A stretch of DNA of 64,000 nt from an uncultured Alphaproteobacteria bacterium (GCA_934277435.1 CAKQUE010000004.1:1-64000), one strand, 5' to 3'; counted from the stretch's first letter, positions 48,542-56,551 are shown. The notes: generated from the letters alone by a model not told the origin. A program made the numbers and translations.

Positions 48542-49505
48542 AAGTGAGATGATTGGTTTTGGTCATTACCTTCCAAACAAGGTTTTGACTAATGATGATT
48601 TGTCAAAAATGGTGGAAACAAATGATGAGTGGATTAGAACCCGTACCGGTATCGTCAGCCGTCATATTGTTGAAGATGAAACAACATCTGTGATTGCTGG
48701 AAATGCGGTGGCAAATGCGATTAAAGACGCTGGCTTGCAGCCGTCTGATGTCGATTTGTTGATTTTGGCCTCTATCACTCCTGATAATACAACACCGTCT
48801 ACAGCGACTAAAATTGCTGCTAATTTAGGTTTTCGCGCAGGTGTGCCTGCTTTTGATATTTCAGCTGCTTGCTCTGGTTTTGTATATGCGCTGACTTTGG
48901 CCGATAATATGATTCGTTTAGGTCAAGTTAAAACCGCGGTGGTTGCCGGAGCTGAATGCTTGTCCAAAATTGTGGATTGGACCGATCGTAACACCTGCGT
49001 TTTATTCGGCGATGGTGCCGGAGCAGTTGTGTTACGCGCTAAAGAAAGCGATGGAACAAGCGCCGATACCGGAGTTTTGAGTACTTGTATTTATTCTGAT
49101 GGCAGTCAATATGACAGCTTAAAAACAAGCGGCGGCCCGTCTACTACACAATCCAGTGGTTTTGTGACCATGAATGGTAAAGAAGTTTTCAAACACGCTG
49201 TGGTTTGCTTGTCAGAAGCAGCAGAAACGGCTATGAAAAATGCTGGTGTGACTAAAGATGAAATCAGCTGGTTGATTCCGCACCAAGCAAATATCCGTAT
49301 TGTTGACAGCGTTGGTGAGCGTTTAGGCGTGCCGGCTGAAAAAGTGATTGTGTCATTGGATCATCATGGCAATACTTCAGCAGCTTCTATTCCGTTAGCT
49401 TTATCAGAAAATCATATTTCCGGTCGTTTGAAAAAAGGCGATTTGGTTGTTTTAACCGCCATGGGCGCAGGATTTACCTGGGGTGGGGCTGTTGTCCGTT
49501 TATAG
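48531..49505 (+). CDS. fabH: Beta-ketoacyl-ACP synthase III
   Basis: About 324 residues. The catalytic triad is readable: cysteine in DISAACSGFVYAL, histidine in IPHQANIRI and asparagine in HHGNTSAASIPLAL. It starts fatty-acid elongation from acetyl-CoA and malonyl-ACP. I take the ATG at 48531, overlapping the plsX stop; an ATG at 48549 is possible. It is followed by palindromic element A2 and a terminator. Confidence 0.95.
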   Translation: MLIRSEMIGFGHYLPNKVLTNDDLSKMVETNDEWIRTRTGIVSRHIVEDETTSVIAGNAVANAIKDAGLQPSDVDLLILASITPDNTTPSTATKIAANLGFRAGVPAFDISAACSGFVYALTLADNMIRLGQVKTAVVAGAECLSKIVDWTDRNTCVLFGDGAGAVVLRAKESDGTSADTGVLSTCIYSDGSQYDSLKTSGGPSTTQSSGFVTMNGKEVFKHAVVCLSEAAETAMKNAGVTKDEISWLIPHQANIRIVDSVGERLGVPAEKVIVSLDHHGNTSAASIPLALSENHISGRLKKGDLVVLTAMGAGFTWGGAVVRL

Positions 49506-49513
49506 AGATTAGG

Positions 49514-49616
49514 GAAACTCGTCTAATGGCTTTCTGCTTGTAAGATTTTTTCTTATGTACTAGTTTGTACACCGCGAAAAAATCTTACTTCGCATTAAGC
49601 TCATTATCCGAGTTTC
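49514..49616. repeat. Palindromic element A2
   Basis: 103 bp, ends GAAACTCG and CGAGTTTC, inner arms TAAGATTTTTTC and GAAAAAATCTTA around a GTAC-AGTT-GTAC centre. Base-for-base identical to 55449-55551. It starts 9 nt past the fabH stop. Confidence 0.8.
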
Positions 49617-49628
49617 TGAGAGTTAGTG

Positions 49629-49660
49629 CCGGTTGCAACAATAAGCAGCCGGTTTTTCTT
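49629..49660 (+). terminator. Terminator after fabH
   Basis: CCGGTTGC/GCAGCCGG stem with AACAATAA loop, then TTTTTCTT; same sequence type as 41185-41215. Confidence 0.8.
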
Positions 49661-49890
49661 ATTACTTTCGTTGTCATACTTGGGTGGCACACCCCACAGG
49701 ATGTGCCAATCCCGAGTATCCATAACGCCATTGCGGCAGCAATGTCAATATGTGTTGCCTAGGGCAACAAGGTCATGGATTCTCCAGTCTGCCTCAGCCT
49801 ATAAAGCGGCATGAGGCGCTGAAGAATGACGTCGAGAGTGGAGGCGGAAAAGAGTGTTGGTTGTATTAAAGCAGCTGGTTTTCTTATGCA

Positions 49891-50058
49891 CTCATTCGCA
49901 AGGCTCACCGGCGTCCTAAAGTCCGCCTTTCGTTTGTGGTCGAACTCTTCTCCCAGAGTTCGGCTAGCTGGTAGAGGGGAAAAGTTTGGAGTGAAACAAC
50001 AAAAAAGCCTTGGGTTACCAAGGCTTTTTGAACAACAATTGGCGGAGAGGCAGAGATT
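49891..50058. repeat. 168-bp direct repeat, copy 1 (with truncated tRNA-Ser end)
   Basis: Matches 50081-50248 with offset 190 and about two mismatches. It contains a hairpin CGAACTCT/AGAGTTCG, a terminator (50002-50029) and, at 50040-50058, 19 nt identical to the 3' end of tRNA-Ser without the rest of the tRNA. The preceding 49661-49890 has small palindromes (TGGCACA/TGTGCCA; GTTGCC/GGCAAC) and no convincing gene. Confidence 0.8.
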
Positions 50059-50080
50059 GGCTCCGCCGCCACTGCACTCA

Positions 50081-50248
50081 CTCATTCGCAGAGCTCACCG
50101 GCGTCCTAAAGTCCGCCTTTCGTTTGTGGTCGAACTCTTCTCCCAGAGTTCGGCTAGCTGGTAGAGGGGAAAAGTTTGGAGTGAAACAACAAAAAAGCCT
50201 TGGGTTACCAAGGCTTTTTGAACAACAATTGGCGGAGAGGCAGAGATT
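50081..50248. repeat. 168-bp direct repeat, copy 2 (joined to intact tRNA-Ser)
   Basis: Second copy; its last 19 nt (50230-50248) are the true 3' end of tRNA-Ser. The spacer between copies is 22 bp. Confidence 0.8.
50192..50219 (-). terminator. Terminator of tRNA-Ser
   Basis: AAAAAGCCTTGG/CCAAGGCTTTTT perfect stem, loop GTTA, T run on the minus strand, 10 nt beyond the tRNA end. A copy is at 50002-50029. Confidence 0.85.
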
Positions 50249-50319
50249 CGAACTCTGGGAGGACTCGCATCCTCGACGGTTTTCAAGACCGCTGCATTAA
50301 ACCGCTCTGCCACCTCTCC
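50230..50319 (-). tRNA. tRNA-Ser (UGA)
   Basis: 90 nt with encoded CCA, anticodon loop CTTGAAA, a long variable arm (GTCGAGGATGCGAGTCCTC region) and T-loop TTCGAAT. Class II structure and UGA anticodon give serine. Confidence 0.93.
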
Positions 50320-50596
50320 AGTATCTGCATCGTTTCTATTTTTTTACACCGTTGCGTGGTTTTTGTAAAAATCTAAAAACACAGCGTGGCAAATACGAAA
50401 AGACTCTTGCCATATATTTGTAAAAAAGTCAAGAACTATTTTAGTCATTTATCCACAAAAAATAAAAAAAATTTATATTAATTTTTGTGCGTCTGTAAAA
50501 AAGTGTTTTTTTATAAAATATTTGACAAAATTTTTGGATAAGATATAATGACGGTACAATGTTTATTTTTATGTTTCTTTTTAAATTCTTACTATT

Positions 50597-51502
50597 ATGA
50601 AAAGGTATCGTTTACGTTTAGATGAATATACAATTTCCGCAAAGGATAGTTGTTTATTGACCACGCTTCAAGAAGCTGAACTTGCTTTTTTGCAAGAGGG
50701 AATTTGGGGTAAGGTTATGCTTGTGCAGGCTTTTAAATTTGTTACAGATGTAACTCATTGTAACAATCACAATTATGCTGTTGGCATTGTCAAATATTTG
50801 TGGTTTTGTTACAGTAACGACGGTGAATCTGCATTTCTTCCGTTGTTTTATGAGGATAGTGATTGGAACAAAATTGAGTATGATGCGTTTCAACCTGTTG
50901 TTTCTACAACTTATATCTATAGAAATCAGCAGCTTTGTGTTATATCTGTTGATAATAAAAAGCGTATAAATGTTAGGCAGTTAACCTTGTACTATAGCCA
51001 AGAGCTTGTTGAAATTTTGTGTAATAATCAAGGTGTTAAGTTCAAGCAAATTTGGTTGGAACGTTTGTTTACCTTTTACGACGGAAAAGAAGTCGGCATT
51101 AGCTGGGTTATTTTGTATGATGAGGCTGATGAAAAAGGTGAACTTGTGGAAAAAACAATGTTTTTGCCGGTTAACGTATTTGAGGGGCAAAAATTGTATG
51201 ACATCGGTTTGGATAATATAGAATCATACCCAATTGATATTGGAGATTCTATGGAGATTTCCGGAGTTTTATATAATCTGGAAAAGGCTGATGACGGTAA
51301 ATATATTTTGGTCAAGAACAATTTGCAGATTTCCGGCAAAAAAGTATCACAGGCAAAGCAATATAAAGAACTCTGTTCCAAAATTGTGTTTGAAAATCCT
51401 GATGAAAAAACGGGTGTCAGACTTGTTCCAAATTATGATTTGCCAAAAAATAAAAATAAGGGCAAAACCGTGATTGTTTCGATAAAAAAAGACAAGGATT
51501 AA
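50597..51502 (+). CDS. Orphan protein, 301 aa, related to the next gene
   Basis: Soluble, beta-rich, no signal peptide. It begins MKRYRLRLDEYTISAKDSCL. The block LERLFTFYDGKEVGISWVILYDEAD, then an LPVNVFEG stretch, matches in order the LSKLFAIGQGKQFLTLSWAIACSD and LPILDKDW blocks of the protein from 51572, so the two are distant paralogues. The C-terminus is lysine-rich. No family recognised. A 277-bp AT-rich, gene-free stretch with no clear structure lies before it. Confidence 0.65.
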   Translation: MKRYRLRLDEYTISAKDSCLLTTLQEAELAFLQEGIWGKVMLVQAFKFVTDVTHCNNHNYAVGIVKYLWFCYSNDGESAFLPLFYEDSDWNKIEYDAFQPVVSTTYIYRNQQLCVISVDNKKRINVRQLTLYYSQELVEILCNNQGVKFKQIWLERLFTFYDGKEVGISWVILYDEADEKGELVEKTMFLPVNVFEGQKLYDIGLDNIESYPIDIGDSMEISGVLYNLEKADDGKYILVKNNLQISGKKVSQAKQYKELCSKIVFENPDEKTGVRLVPNYDLPKNKNKGKTVIVSIKKDKD

Positions 51503-51571
51503 CTTCGTCTTTAAAATTGAAACAATTGAGGCGATGTCTACAATGTGGACTTACTTAATTATTTTCTTGCT

Positions 51572-52267
51572 ATGGGAAAGATGAGTATTTTACAGTGCAG
51601 CATTCAGGCTGATGCTAGCTGTGTGGTATTTTGTCGGAGTCAAGCTAATTTGCTTTTAAGGAATATCAACCCTAAATATGAGGCATCGTTGCTAAAAGTT
51701 TATGACGGCGAAGGTGAGGTGTATTTTGTTTGGGCAGATGTTAATCCTCAAAATGATGAAACTGCGTTTATAGCGGTTTTTGCAAATGAAGATGGTATTA
51801 TTCCGGCAATAGAAGATGCAAAGCCAATTAAAGTTGGCGAAGCGTTTAACCATGAGGATAATTATTACATTTTGACACAGAATATGTCTGATGATTTGGT
51901 TATCCGCCGATTGAGCTTTTTGAGCGATGAAAAAATGGTTCGGCAAATTTTGGCTGATGACGTGGATTTCAAAGATATTGAGAGCATCTCTTTATCTAAA
52001 CTCTTTGCCATAGGTCAAGGCAAACAGTTTTTAACTCTGTCTTGGGCAATAGCTTGCAGTGACGGCAGTATAACCTATTTGCCGATTTTGGATAAAGACT
52101 GGACGCTTTTTGATAAATATTGCATTGGTTCATTGTTAAAAGAGCCTGCAAAATCGTGTTTGCCGATTAAAATGCATGACAAGTACTATACGCCAGTGTG
52201 TGACGTGCATGGCAAATGGCACATTGAATGTGGCAAAGAATTGAAATTGATGCCGATGCATCGGTAA
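51572..52267 (+). CDS. Orphan protein, about 231 aa, related to the previous gene
   Basis: Starts MGKMSILQCSIQADAS; GTG at 51545 would add nine residues, and the choice is uncertain because no strong RBS is seen. Repeating blocks VYFVWADVNPQNDETAFIAVF and FLTLSWAIACSDGSITYLPI suggest two similar beta domains. Shared layout with the 301-aa neighbour indicates an ancient tandem duplication. Function unknown; a terminator at 52277-52313 closes the pair. Confidence 0.6.
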   Translation: MGKMSILQCSIQADASCVVFCRSQANLLLRNINPKYEASLLKVYDGEGEVYFVWADVNPQNDETAFIAVFANEDGIIPAIEDAKPIKVGEAFNHEDNYYILTQNMSDDLVIRRLSFLSDEKMVRQILADDVDFKDIESISLSKLFAIGQGKQFLTLSWAIACSDGSITYLPILDKDWTLFDKYCIGSLLKEPAKSCLPIKMHDKYYTPVCDVHGKWHIECGKELKLMPMHR

Positions 52268-52276
52268 ATATAAAAA

Positions 52277-52313
52277 ATAAGCAGCGGAGATGGAATACTC
52301 TTCGCTGTTTTTT
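52277..52313 (+). terminator. Terminator after the orphan pair
   Basis: AGCAGCG...CGCTGTT stem (with AGA/TCT inside) followed by a T run. Confidence 0.65.
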
Positions 52314-52348
52314 TATGGAAATAAAGTGGCGTTTTTTGTAAATTGTAC

Positions 52349-52377
52349 TTGATTTAAAATAAAATTCAGACTATATT
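52349..52377 (+). promoter_or_regulatory. Candidate greA promoter
   Basis: TTGATT (52349-52354), 17-bp spacer, TATATT (52372-52377). The predicted RNA starts about 115 nt before greA and immediately enters the attenuator-like hairpin. Confidence 0.55.
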
Positions 52378-52401
52378 ATAAACAACATTAAAGAGAAACG
52401 G

Positions 52402-52437
52402 CTGTGAAATAGAAATATTTCGCAGTCTGATTTTTTA
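52402..52437 (+). terminator. Attenuator-like terminator in the greA leader
   Basis: CTGTGAAAT/ATTTCGCAG stem (one G-U pair), 6-nt loop, then TCTGATTTTTT. It lies between promoter and gene, so it would end transcripts early or give a short leader RNA. Confidence 0.6.
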
Positions 52438-52498
52438 ACGTTTTTAAAAAGGGATTTTTAAAACGAGAGTTGTTTATTTTGACTAGAGGAGGAAAAAA

Positions 52499-52972
52499 AT
52501 GGATAAATTCCCATTGACCAAACTTGGTTATGAAATGCTGGAACAAGAGTTGAAAAACCGCAAAGGCGTAGAACGTCCAAATATTATTGCCGAAATTGCC
52601 GAAGCTCGCGCTAAAGGTGATTTGTCGGAAAACGCCGAATATTCCGCCGCTAAAGAAAAACAAAGCTTTAACGAAGGCCGTATTCAAGAGTTGGAAGCTG
52701 TTATCAGCCGCGCTCAGGTTATTGATCCGGCCAAAATGAGCGGTGACATTGTGCGTTTTGGTGCAACCGTTTTGGTGGCAAACACCGATACTGATGAAGA
52801 AAATGAATATCAAATTGTGGGTGACTATGAAGCTGATATTGAAAAAAATAAAATTTCTTTGTCTTCTCCGCTTGCTCGCGCTTTGATTGGTAAAGAAATC
52901 GGAGATATTGCCGAGTATTTGGCTCCGAGCGGCAAAAAATCGTATGAAATTATAGAAGTTAAATGGCTCTAA
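52499..52972 (+). CDS. greA: Transcription elongation factor GreA
   Basis: 157 residues: N-terminal coiled coil with FPLTKLGYEMLEQELKNRK, ENAEYSAAKEKQSFNEGRI at the tip (acidic residues that enter the RNA-polymerase channel), and the C-terminal FKBP-like domain with SPLARALIGKEIGD. It rescues backtracked polymerase by stimulating cleavage of RNA. RBS GAGGAGG. The leader contains an attenuator-like hairpin, as the E. coli greA leader does. Confidence 0.96.
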   Translation: MDKFPLTKLGYEMLEQELKNRKGVERPNIIAEIAEARAKGDLSENAEYSAAKEKQSFNEGRIQELEAVISRAQVIDPAKMSGDIVRFGATVLVANTDTDEENEYQIVGDYEADIEKNKISLSSPLARALIGKEIGDIAEYLAPSGKKSYEIIEVKWL

Positions 52973-53055
52973 GTCCTTTAAACTTTTTGCAAAGCTCATA
53001 TATAAAGTCCAAGAGTTTACGCTTTTGGATTTTATTTTTTGCAAAGGAAAAAATT

Positions 53056-53292
53056 ATGACTAAAGAAAGATGTTTTTATGATTATGAAAATAAATGCGAT
53101 TGTTCGGAAGACGATAAATGCGGCTGCACTTATCCGAACAATATGAAGCACAATGTGACTTGCGAGCCGAAACAGCCGTCTATGGCAGATTTTGAGCATA
53201 TGCCGCATGAAATCAGCTTGAAAAAAGGCGTAAAATTGGAGCCGCCTGATTTCCATTGGAACGAGGAACCGCAGTCGTTTGACGCTGACTAA
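53056..53292 (+). CDS. Small Cys-rich protein, 78 aa, unknown
   Basis: Begins MTKERCFYDYENKCDCSEDD and has seven cysteines in its first half (CDC, CGC, TC), a pattern suited to metal or cluster binding. The C-terminal half is acidic and without cysteines (FHWNEEPQSFDAD). RBS GGAAAA. The frame is open upstream, but the earlier starts lack an RBS and enter greA. Not recognised. Confidence 0.6.
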   Translation: MTKERCFYDYENKCDCSEDDKCGCTYPNNMKHNVTCEPKQPSMADFEHMPHEISLKKGVKLEPPDFHWNEEPQSFDAD

Positions 53293-53370
53293 AATATTGT
53301 TAGCTCTTTGCGGAAAAAACTTTATCATTTTTTCTGTCCGTTTATACTCTTATAGCAAAAGGATAGAAAA

Positions 53371-54096
53371 ATGACGATTTATGTTTTTGATTTAGATGGG
53401 ACGCTTACACCACCCAGATTGCCGATGCAGCCGGATTTTACGGCCAAATTTTTGCCATGGTTGAACACGCATACGGCTTTTATTGCCACCGGCTCGAATT
53501 TAGCCAAAGTTTCGGAACAAATAGATGCGCTAACATTAAATGCGTTTAGCGGAATCTATTGTTCTATGGGCAATGAATTTTGGCGCGGCGGTAAATATTT
53601 TTATCAAAATACCTTTACGCCTGATACGCATTTGATGGCCAAATTAGAAGAATTTAGGCAAAATACCGCTTATCCCTATACTTTATATCCAAACTATATT
53701 GAGCTGCGTGCCGGAATGTTGAATTTCAGCGTTTTGGGGCGCGATTGTCCGTATGAAGAACGTTTGCGTTATCAAAAATGGGATGCAGAGCATCATGAAC
53801 GCCAACAAATAAAAAAAGCGCTGGAACAAGAATTTCCGAAATATGAATTGTCGGTCGGAGGCTCTATTTCCATAGATATCAATCCTTGCGGCTGCAGTAA
53901 AGCGCAAATAGCAGATAAACTGCGGCAAAGTTATCCCAAGGAAAAAATAGTTTTCTTTGGCGACCGTACGATGAAAGGCGGTAATGACTATGAGCTGGCA
54001 GAAGCATTGCGCCGGCTGCCGAATACAAAAATTGTGCAGGTTAACGGACCTGAAGATGTTTTAACCTCATTGCATTTGGAAGAAAAAAATGACTAA
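53371..54096 (+). CDS. HAD-superfamily phosphatase / phosphomannomutase-like protein
   Basis: 241 residues. The HAD nucleophile motif DLDGTLTPPR, the cap region with GNEFWRGGKYFYQN, and FFGDRTMKGGNDYELAEAL are close to eukaryote-type phosphomannomutases (HAD-IIB). It might interconvert mannose phosphates or act as a sugar phosphatase. It overlaps the start of the dihydrofolate reductase gene by 8 nt and is part of that operon. Confidence 0.78.
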   Translation: MTIYVFDLDGTLTPPRLPMQPDFTAKFLPWLNTHTAFIATGSNLAKVSEQIDALTLNAFSGIYCSMGNEFWRGGKYFYQNTFTPDTHLMAKLEEFRQNTAYPYTLYPNYIELRAGMLNFSVLGRDCPYEERLRYQKWDAEHHERQQIKKALEQEFPKYELSVGGSISIDINPCGCSKAQIADKLRQSYPKEKIVFFGDRTMKGGNDYELAEALRRLPNTKIVQVNGPEDVLTSLHLEEKND

Positions 54097-54661
54097 AGTG
54101 GCAATTTGGTGTCGTCACGAAGGCGACAATATAATTGGTGTCGGGGCGGATATTCCATGGTGTGTGCCGTCGGATAGCAAGCATTTTCGCAATATCACAA
54201 AAGGACAAACATTGGTGGTTGGCAAAAAAACTTATGAGAGTTTTCCGAATCGAACTTTGCCGAATCGAAAATTTTTGGTTGTGACGAGGCAAACCGATTA
54301 TGAAGTTTCTGATGTGAAAAATCATCGGGTTATTTCGGATATTAAAATGTTGAAAGACTATCCCGAAGATTTGTATATTTCCGGCGGTGCGGCGATTTAT
54401 GATGCTTTTTTTGCCGATTCGGCGTTGCGTCCGGAAATTGTGGTGGATTGTGTTTATCACGGTGATTTGCTAAGCGGATTGTCCGGCGAGCCGGTTTCGG
54501 TTGATAAAAGCGTGGCGGTTATGGAACAAAAGTATAAACCGCTGCCGTTCCATTTTGAATTGGATAATGTGACCACTACAATTTGGCTTTTGAAAGGCGC
54601 GTTTGTGGAACAATCTGTGGTCAAAAAAATTTTGCAATATTTAGAAACGGAGGGAAAATAA
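54089..54661 (+). CDS. folA: Dihydrofolate reductase
   Basis: 190 residues with NIIGVGADIPWCVPSDSKHFRNITKGQTLVVGKKTYESFP and PNRKFLVVTR, the substrate and NADPH elements of DHFR, followed by ISGGAAIYDAF. The protein is a bit longer than the usual 160 aa, with a C-terminal extension (about 160-190). It regenerates tetrahydrofolate for ThyA, encoded one base downstream, which supports the call. Confidence 0.86.
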   Translation: MTKVAIWCRHEGDNIIGVGADIPWCVPSDSKHFRNITKGQTLVVGKKTYESFPNRTLPNRKFLVVTRQTDYEVSDVKNHRVISDIKMLKDYPEDLYISGGAAIYDAFFADSALRPEIVVDCVYHGDLLSGLSGEPVSVDKSVAVMEQKYKPLPFHFELDNVTTTIWLLKGAFVEQSVVKKILQYLETEGK

Positions 54662-55447
54662 ATGCAACAATATTTAGATTTGCTGCGTGATGTTTTGGAA
54701 AACGGCGTGGATAAAATGGATAGAACCGGTGTGGGGACACGTTCGGTGTTTGGTCGGCAGATGCGTTTTGATTTGAACGAGGGCTTTCCGCTGATGACTA
54801 CCAAGAAAATGCACCTGAAAAGCATTATTTATGAACTTTTATGGTTTTTAAAAGGCGATACCAACGTTAAATATCTGCAAGAAAACGGTGTGCGTATTTG
54901 GAACGAATGGGCGGACGAAAACGGCGATTTGGGGCCCGTTTACGGTTCTCAATGGCGCAACTGGAACGGCGAGGGCATAGACCAAATTGCTGAAGTAATT
55001 GAAAAGCTGAAAAAAACACCAAATGACCGTCGTCTGATTGTTTCGGCATGGAATGTTGGTAAAATTGCGCAAATGCATTTGCCTCCGTGTCATATGATGT
55101 TTCAATTTTATGTGGCTAACAACAAACTCAGCTGTATGCTTTATCAGCGCAGTTGTGATATGTTTTTAGGCGTTCCGTTCAATATTGCTTCATACGCTTT
55201 GTTGACGATGATGATTGCACAGGTTTGCGGCTATGAATTGGGTGAGTTTATCCACACATTGGGTGACACCCACATTTATCATAACCATTTTGAACAAGTG
55301 CGTGAGCAGCTTTCGCGCAAGCCGTTAAAACTGCCAAAAATGAAAATAAATCCACTAGTTAAAGACATCAATGACTTTAAATATGAGGATTTTGAGTTAC
55401 AAAATTATGAGAGTTATGGGGCTATTAAAGGGCAAGTCGCAGTATGA
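54662..55447 (+). CDS. thyA: Thymidylate synthase
   Basis: 261 residues, a typical ThyA. It has DRTGVGTRSVFGRQMRF, LWFLKGDTNVKYL, GPVYGSQWRNW, the catalytic cysteine in LPPCHMMFQF and RSCDMFLGVPFNIASYALLT. It makes dTMP with methylene-tetrahydrofolate, linking to FolA. RBS GGAGG. Palindromic element A3 follows its stop directly. Confidence 0.96.
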   Translation: MQQYLDLLRDVLENGVDKMDRTGVGTRSVFGRQMRFDLNEGFPLMTTKKMHLKSIIYELLWFLKGDTNVKYLQENGVRIWNEWADENGDLGPVYGSQWRNWNGEGIDQIAEVIEKLKKTPNDRRLIVSAWNVGKIAQMHLPPCHMMFQFYVANNKLSCMLYQRSCDMFLGVPFNIASYALLTMMIAQVCGYELGEFIHTLGDTHIYHNHFEQVREQLSRKPLKLPKMKINPLVKDINDFKYEDFELQNYESYGAIKGQVAV

Positions 55448-55448
55448 T

Positions 55449-55551
55449 GAAACTCGTCTAATGGCTTTCTGCTTGTAAGATTTTTTCTTATGTACTAGTT
55501 TGTACACCGCGAAAAAATCTTACTTCGCATTAAGCTCATTATCCGAGTTTC
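55449..55551. repeat. Palindromic element A3
   Basis: 103 bp identical to 49514-49616, starting two bases after the thyA stop. It probably forms a long hairpin at the mRNA 3' end. Confidence 0.8.
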
Positions 55552-55601
55552 TTAAGAGCTATGTGAGTTTTGCAGCAAAACTTTATGTTTGTGTTTTTAA
55601 C

Positions 55602-55634
55602 GCCAGTCATCCTAGGCCTTGTGCCTAGGATCTT
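55602..55634. repeat. Left palindrome of the GIY-YIG unit
   Basis: CATCCTAGGC and GCCTAGGATC surround CTTGT. The sequence is the reverse complement of the core in the three right-hand units, so both flanks of the gene carry it in opposite orientation. Confidence 0.75.
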
Positions 55635-55693
55635 GTATCAACAATGTATTGATTTAATAAAATAATCATCATAATCGTGTAGGTGTAAACAAG

Positions 55694-55984
55694 ATGAAGA
55701 CAATGTATGTTTATATTTTAGCAACAAAAAAATATGGTCGCGTTTATTCAGGGGTAACCAATAACTTAATACGTCGCACCTATGAGCATCAGCATGATTT
55801 GATTGAGGGACATACTAAAAAATATCATATTCATCGTTTAGTATATTATGAAATTTATGATGATCCATTGATAGCGATACAACGAGAAAAAAGTATAAAA
55901 AGATATCCTAGGCAGTGGAAAATAAATTTAATAAATGGTTTTAATCCTGAGTGGAAAGATTTGTTTTCAGAAATATGTAAATAA
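55694..55984 (+). CDS. GIY-YIG endonuclease-domain protein (UPF0213-like)
   Basis: 96 residues: YVYILATKKYGRVYSGVTN is the GIY-YIG strand pair, followed by NLIRRTYEHQ with the conserved arginine, and a lysine/arginine-rich helix with REKSIKRYPRQWK. The usual glutamate-containing C-terminal helix (INLINGFNPEWKDLF) is present. Small GIY-YIG proteins of this type are often found beside repeated palindromes and are generally called endonucleases without proof. This copy is enclosed by inverted palindromes. Confidence 0.85.
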   Translation: MKTMYVYILATKKYGRVYSGVTNNLIRRTYEHQHDLIEGHTKKYHIHRLVYYEIYDDPLIAIQREKSIKRYPRQWKINLINGFNPEWKDLFSEICK

Positions 55985-56001
55985 GAGGTTTTGTTTATTT
56001 G

Positions 56002-56220
56002 GTTAGGAGTTTGTTGCCAGAAGATCCTAGGCACAAGGCCTGGGATGACTGGTGCTGGAAACGCAAAATTGTACCGATTTTATTGCTAAGTTAGGAGTTT
56101 GTTGCCAGAAGATCCTAGGCACAAGGCCTAGGATGACTGGTGCTGGAAACGCAAAATTGTACCGGTTTTGTTTATTTGGTTAGGAGTTTGCAGCCAGAAG
56201 ATCCTAGGCACAAGGCCTAA
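56002..56220. repeat. Three right-hand units with the GATCCTAGGC palindrome
   Basis: Units at 56002-56076, 56090-56164 and 56179-56220, each GTTAGGAGTTTG, AGAAGATCCTAGGC, then the palindrome and, in the first two, TGACTGGTGCTGG and GCAAAATTGTACCG. Tandem copies with small differences. Confidence 0.75.
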
Positions 56221-56321
56221 AACAACATTGTGAGATGAGGGGAATACCTCACACTATTACTTTAGATATAAGACTAAATTCTTCTTTACATTTCAAAATA
56301 TTTTTGCTAACGTGATAATTG

Positions 56322-56517
56322 GATAGGCGATAGTCTGTCTGGGGTGTGGAAACCTCATAAAAGAGTACCTTTGCGCAAGGGTAAAATTTGTGCATGCCTT
56401 CTAGTCTTATGGCTGGAAGGTAGCTAAATAAGCTATATGTAATGTATGGCTAATAAGCTACACTATTTTTCTTTTAGTAGTTTCCAACTTCCAGCTGCCT
56501 TATCGGTAGCTATTTTT
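56322..56517 (+). ncRNA. Structured RNA of unknown class before the prepilin gene
   Basis: Helices: TACCTTT/AAGGGTA (56366-56372/56377-56383), CCTTCTAGTC/GGCTGGAAGG (56397-56406/56411-56420), TAGCT/AGCTA, and a long-range TGGAAAC/GTTTCCA (56347-56353/56480-56486). GATAGGC (56322-56328) can pair with GCCTTATC (56497-56504), which overlaps the terminator stem AGCTGCC/GGTAGCT (56493-56511) followed by ATTTTT. Either an independent sRNA or a regulated leader ending 35 nt before the prepilin start. Confidence 0.6.
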
Positions 56518-56551
56518 GTATGTTTAACAAGAATTATGGAAGAGAAAAACA

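Noticed and set aside
41068..55551. Integron attC sites
   Set aside because: The palindromes lack the R'/R'' core boxes, no integrase is present, and copies follow fixed housekeeping genes.
56002..56220. CRISPR-like array
   Set aside because: Only three units, no regular short spacers, the internal part is itself repeated, and no cas genes are near.
56322..56517. c-di-GMP-I (GEMM) riboswitch
   Set aside because: Location before a pilin gene is suggestive and AGGTAGC looks similar, but the conserved GACGCAAAGCC core and receptor are missing.
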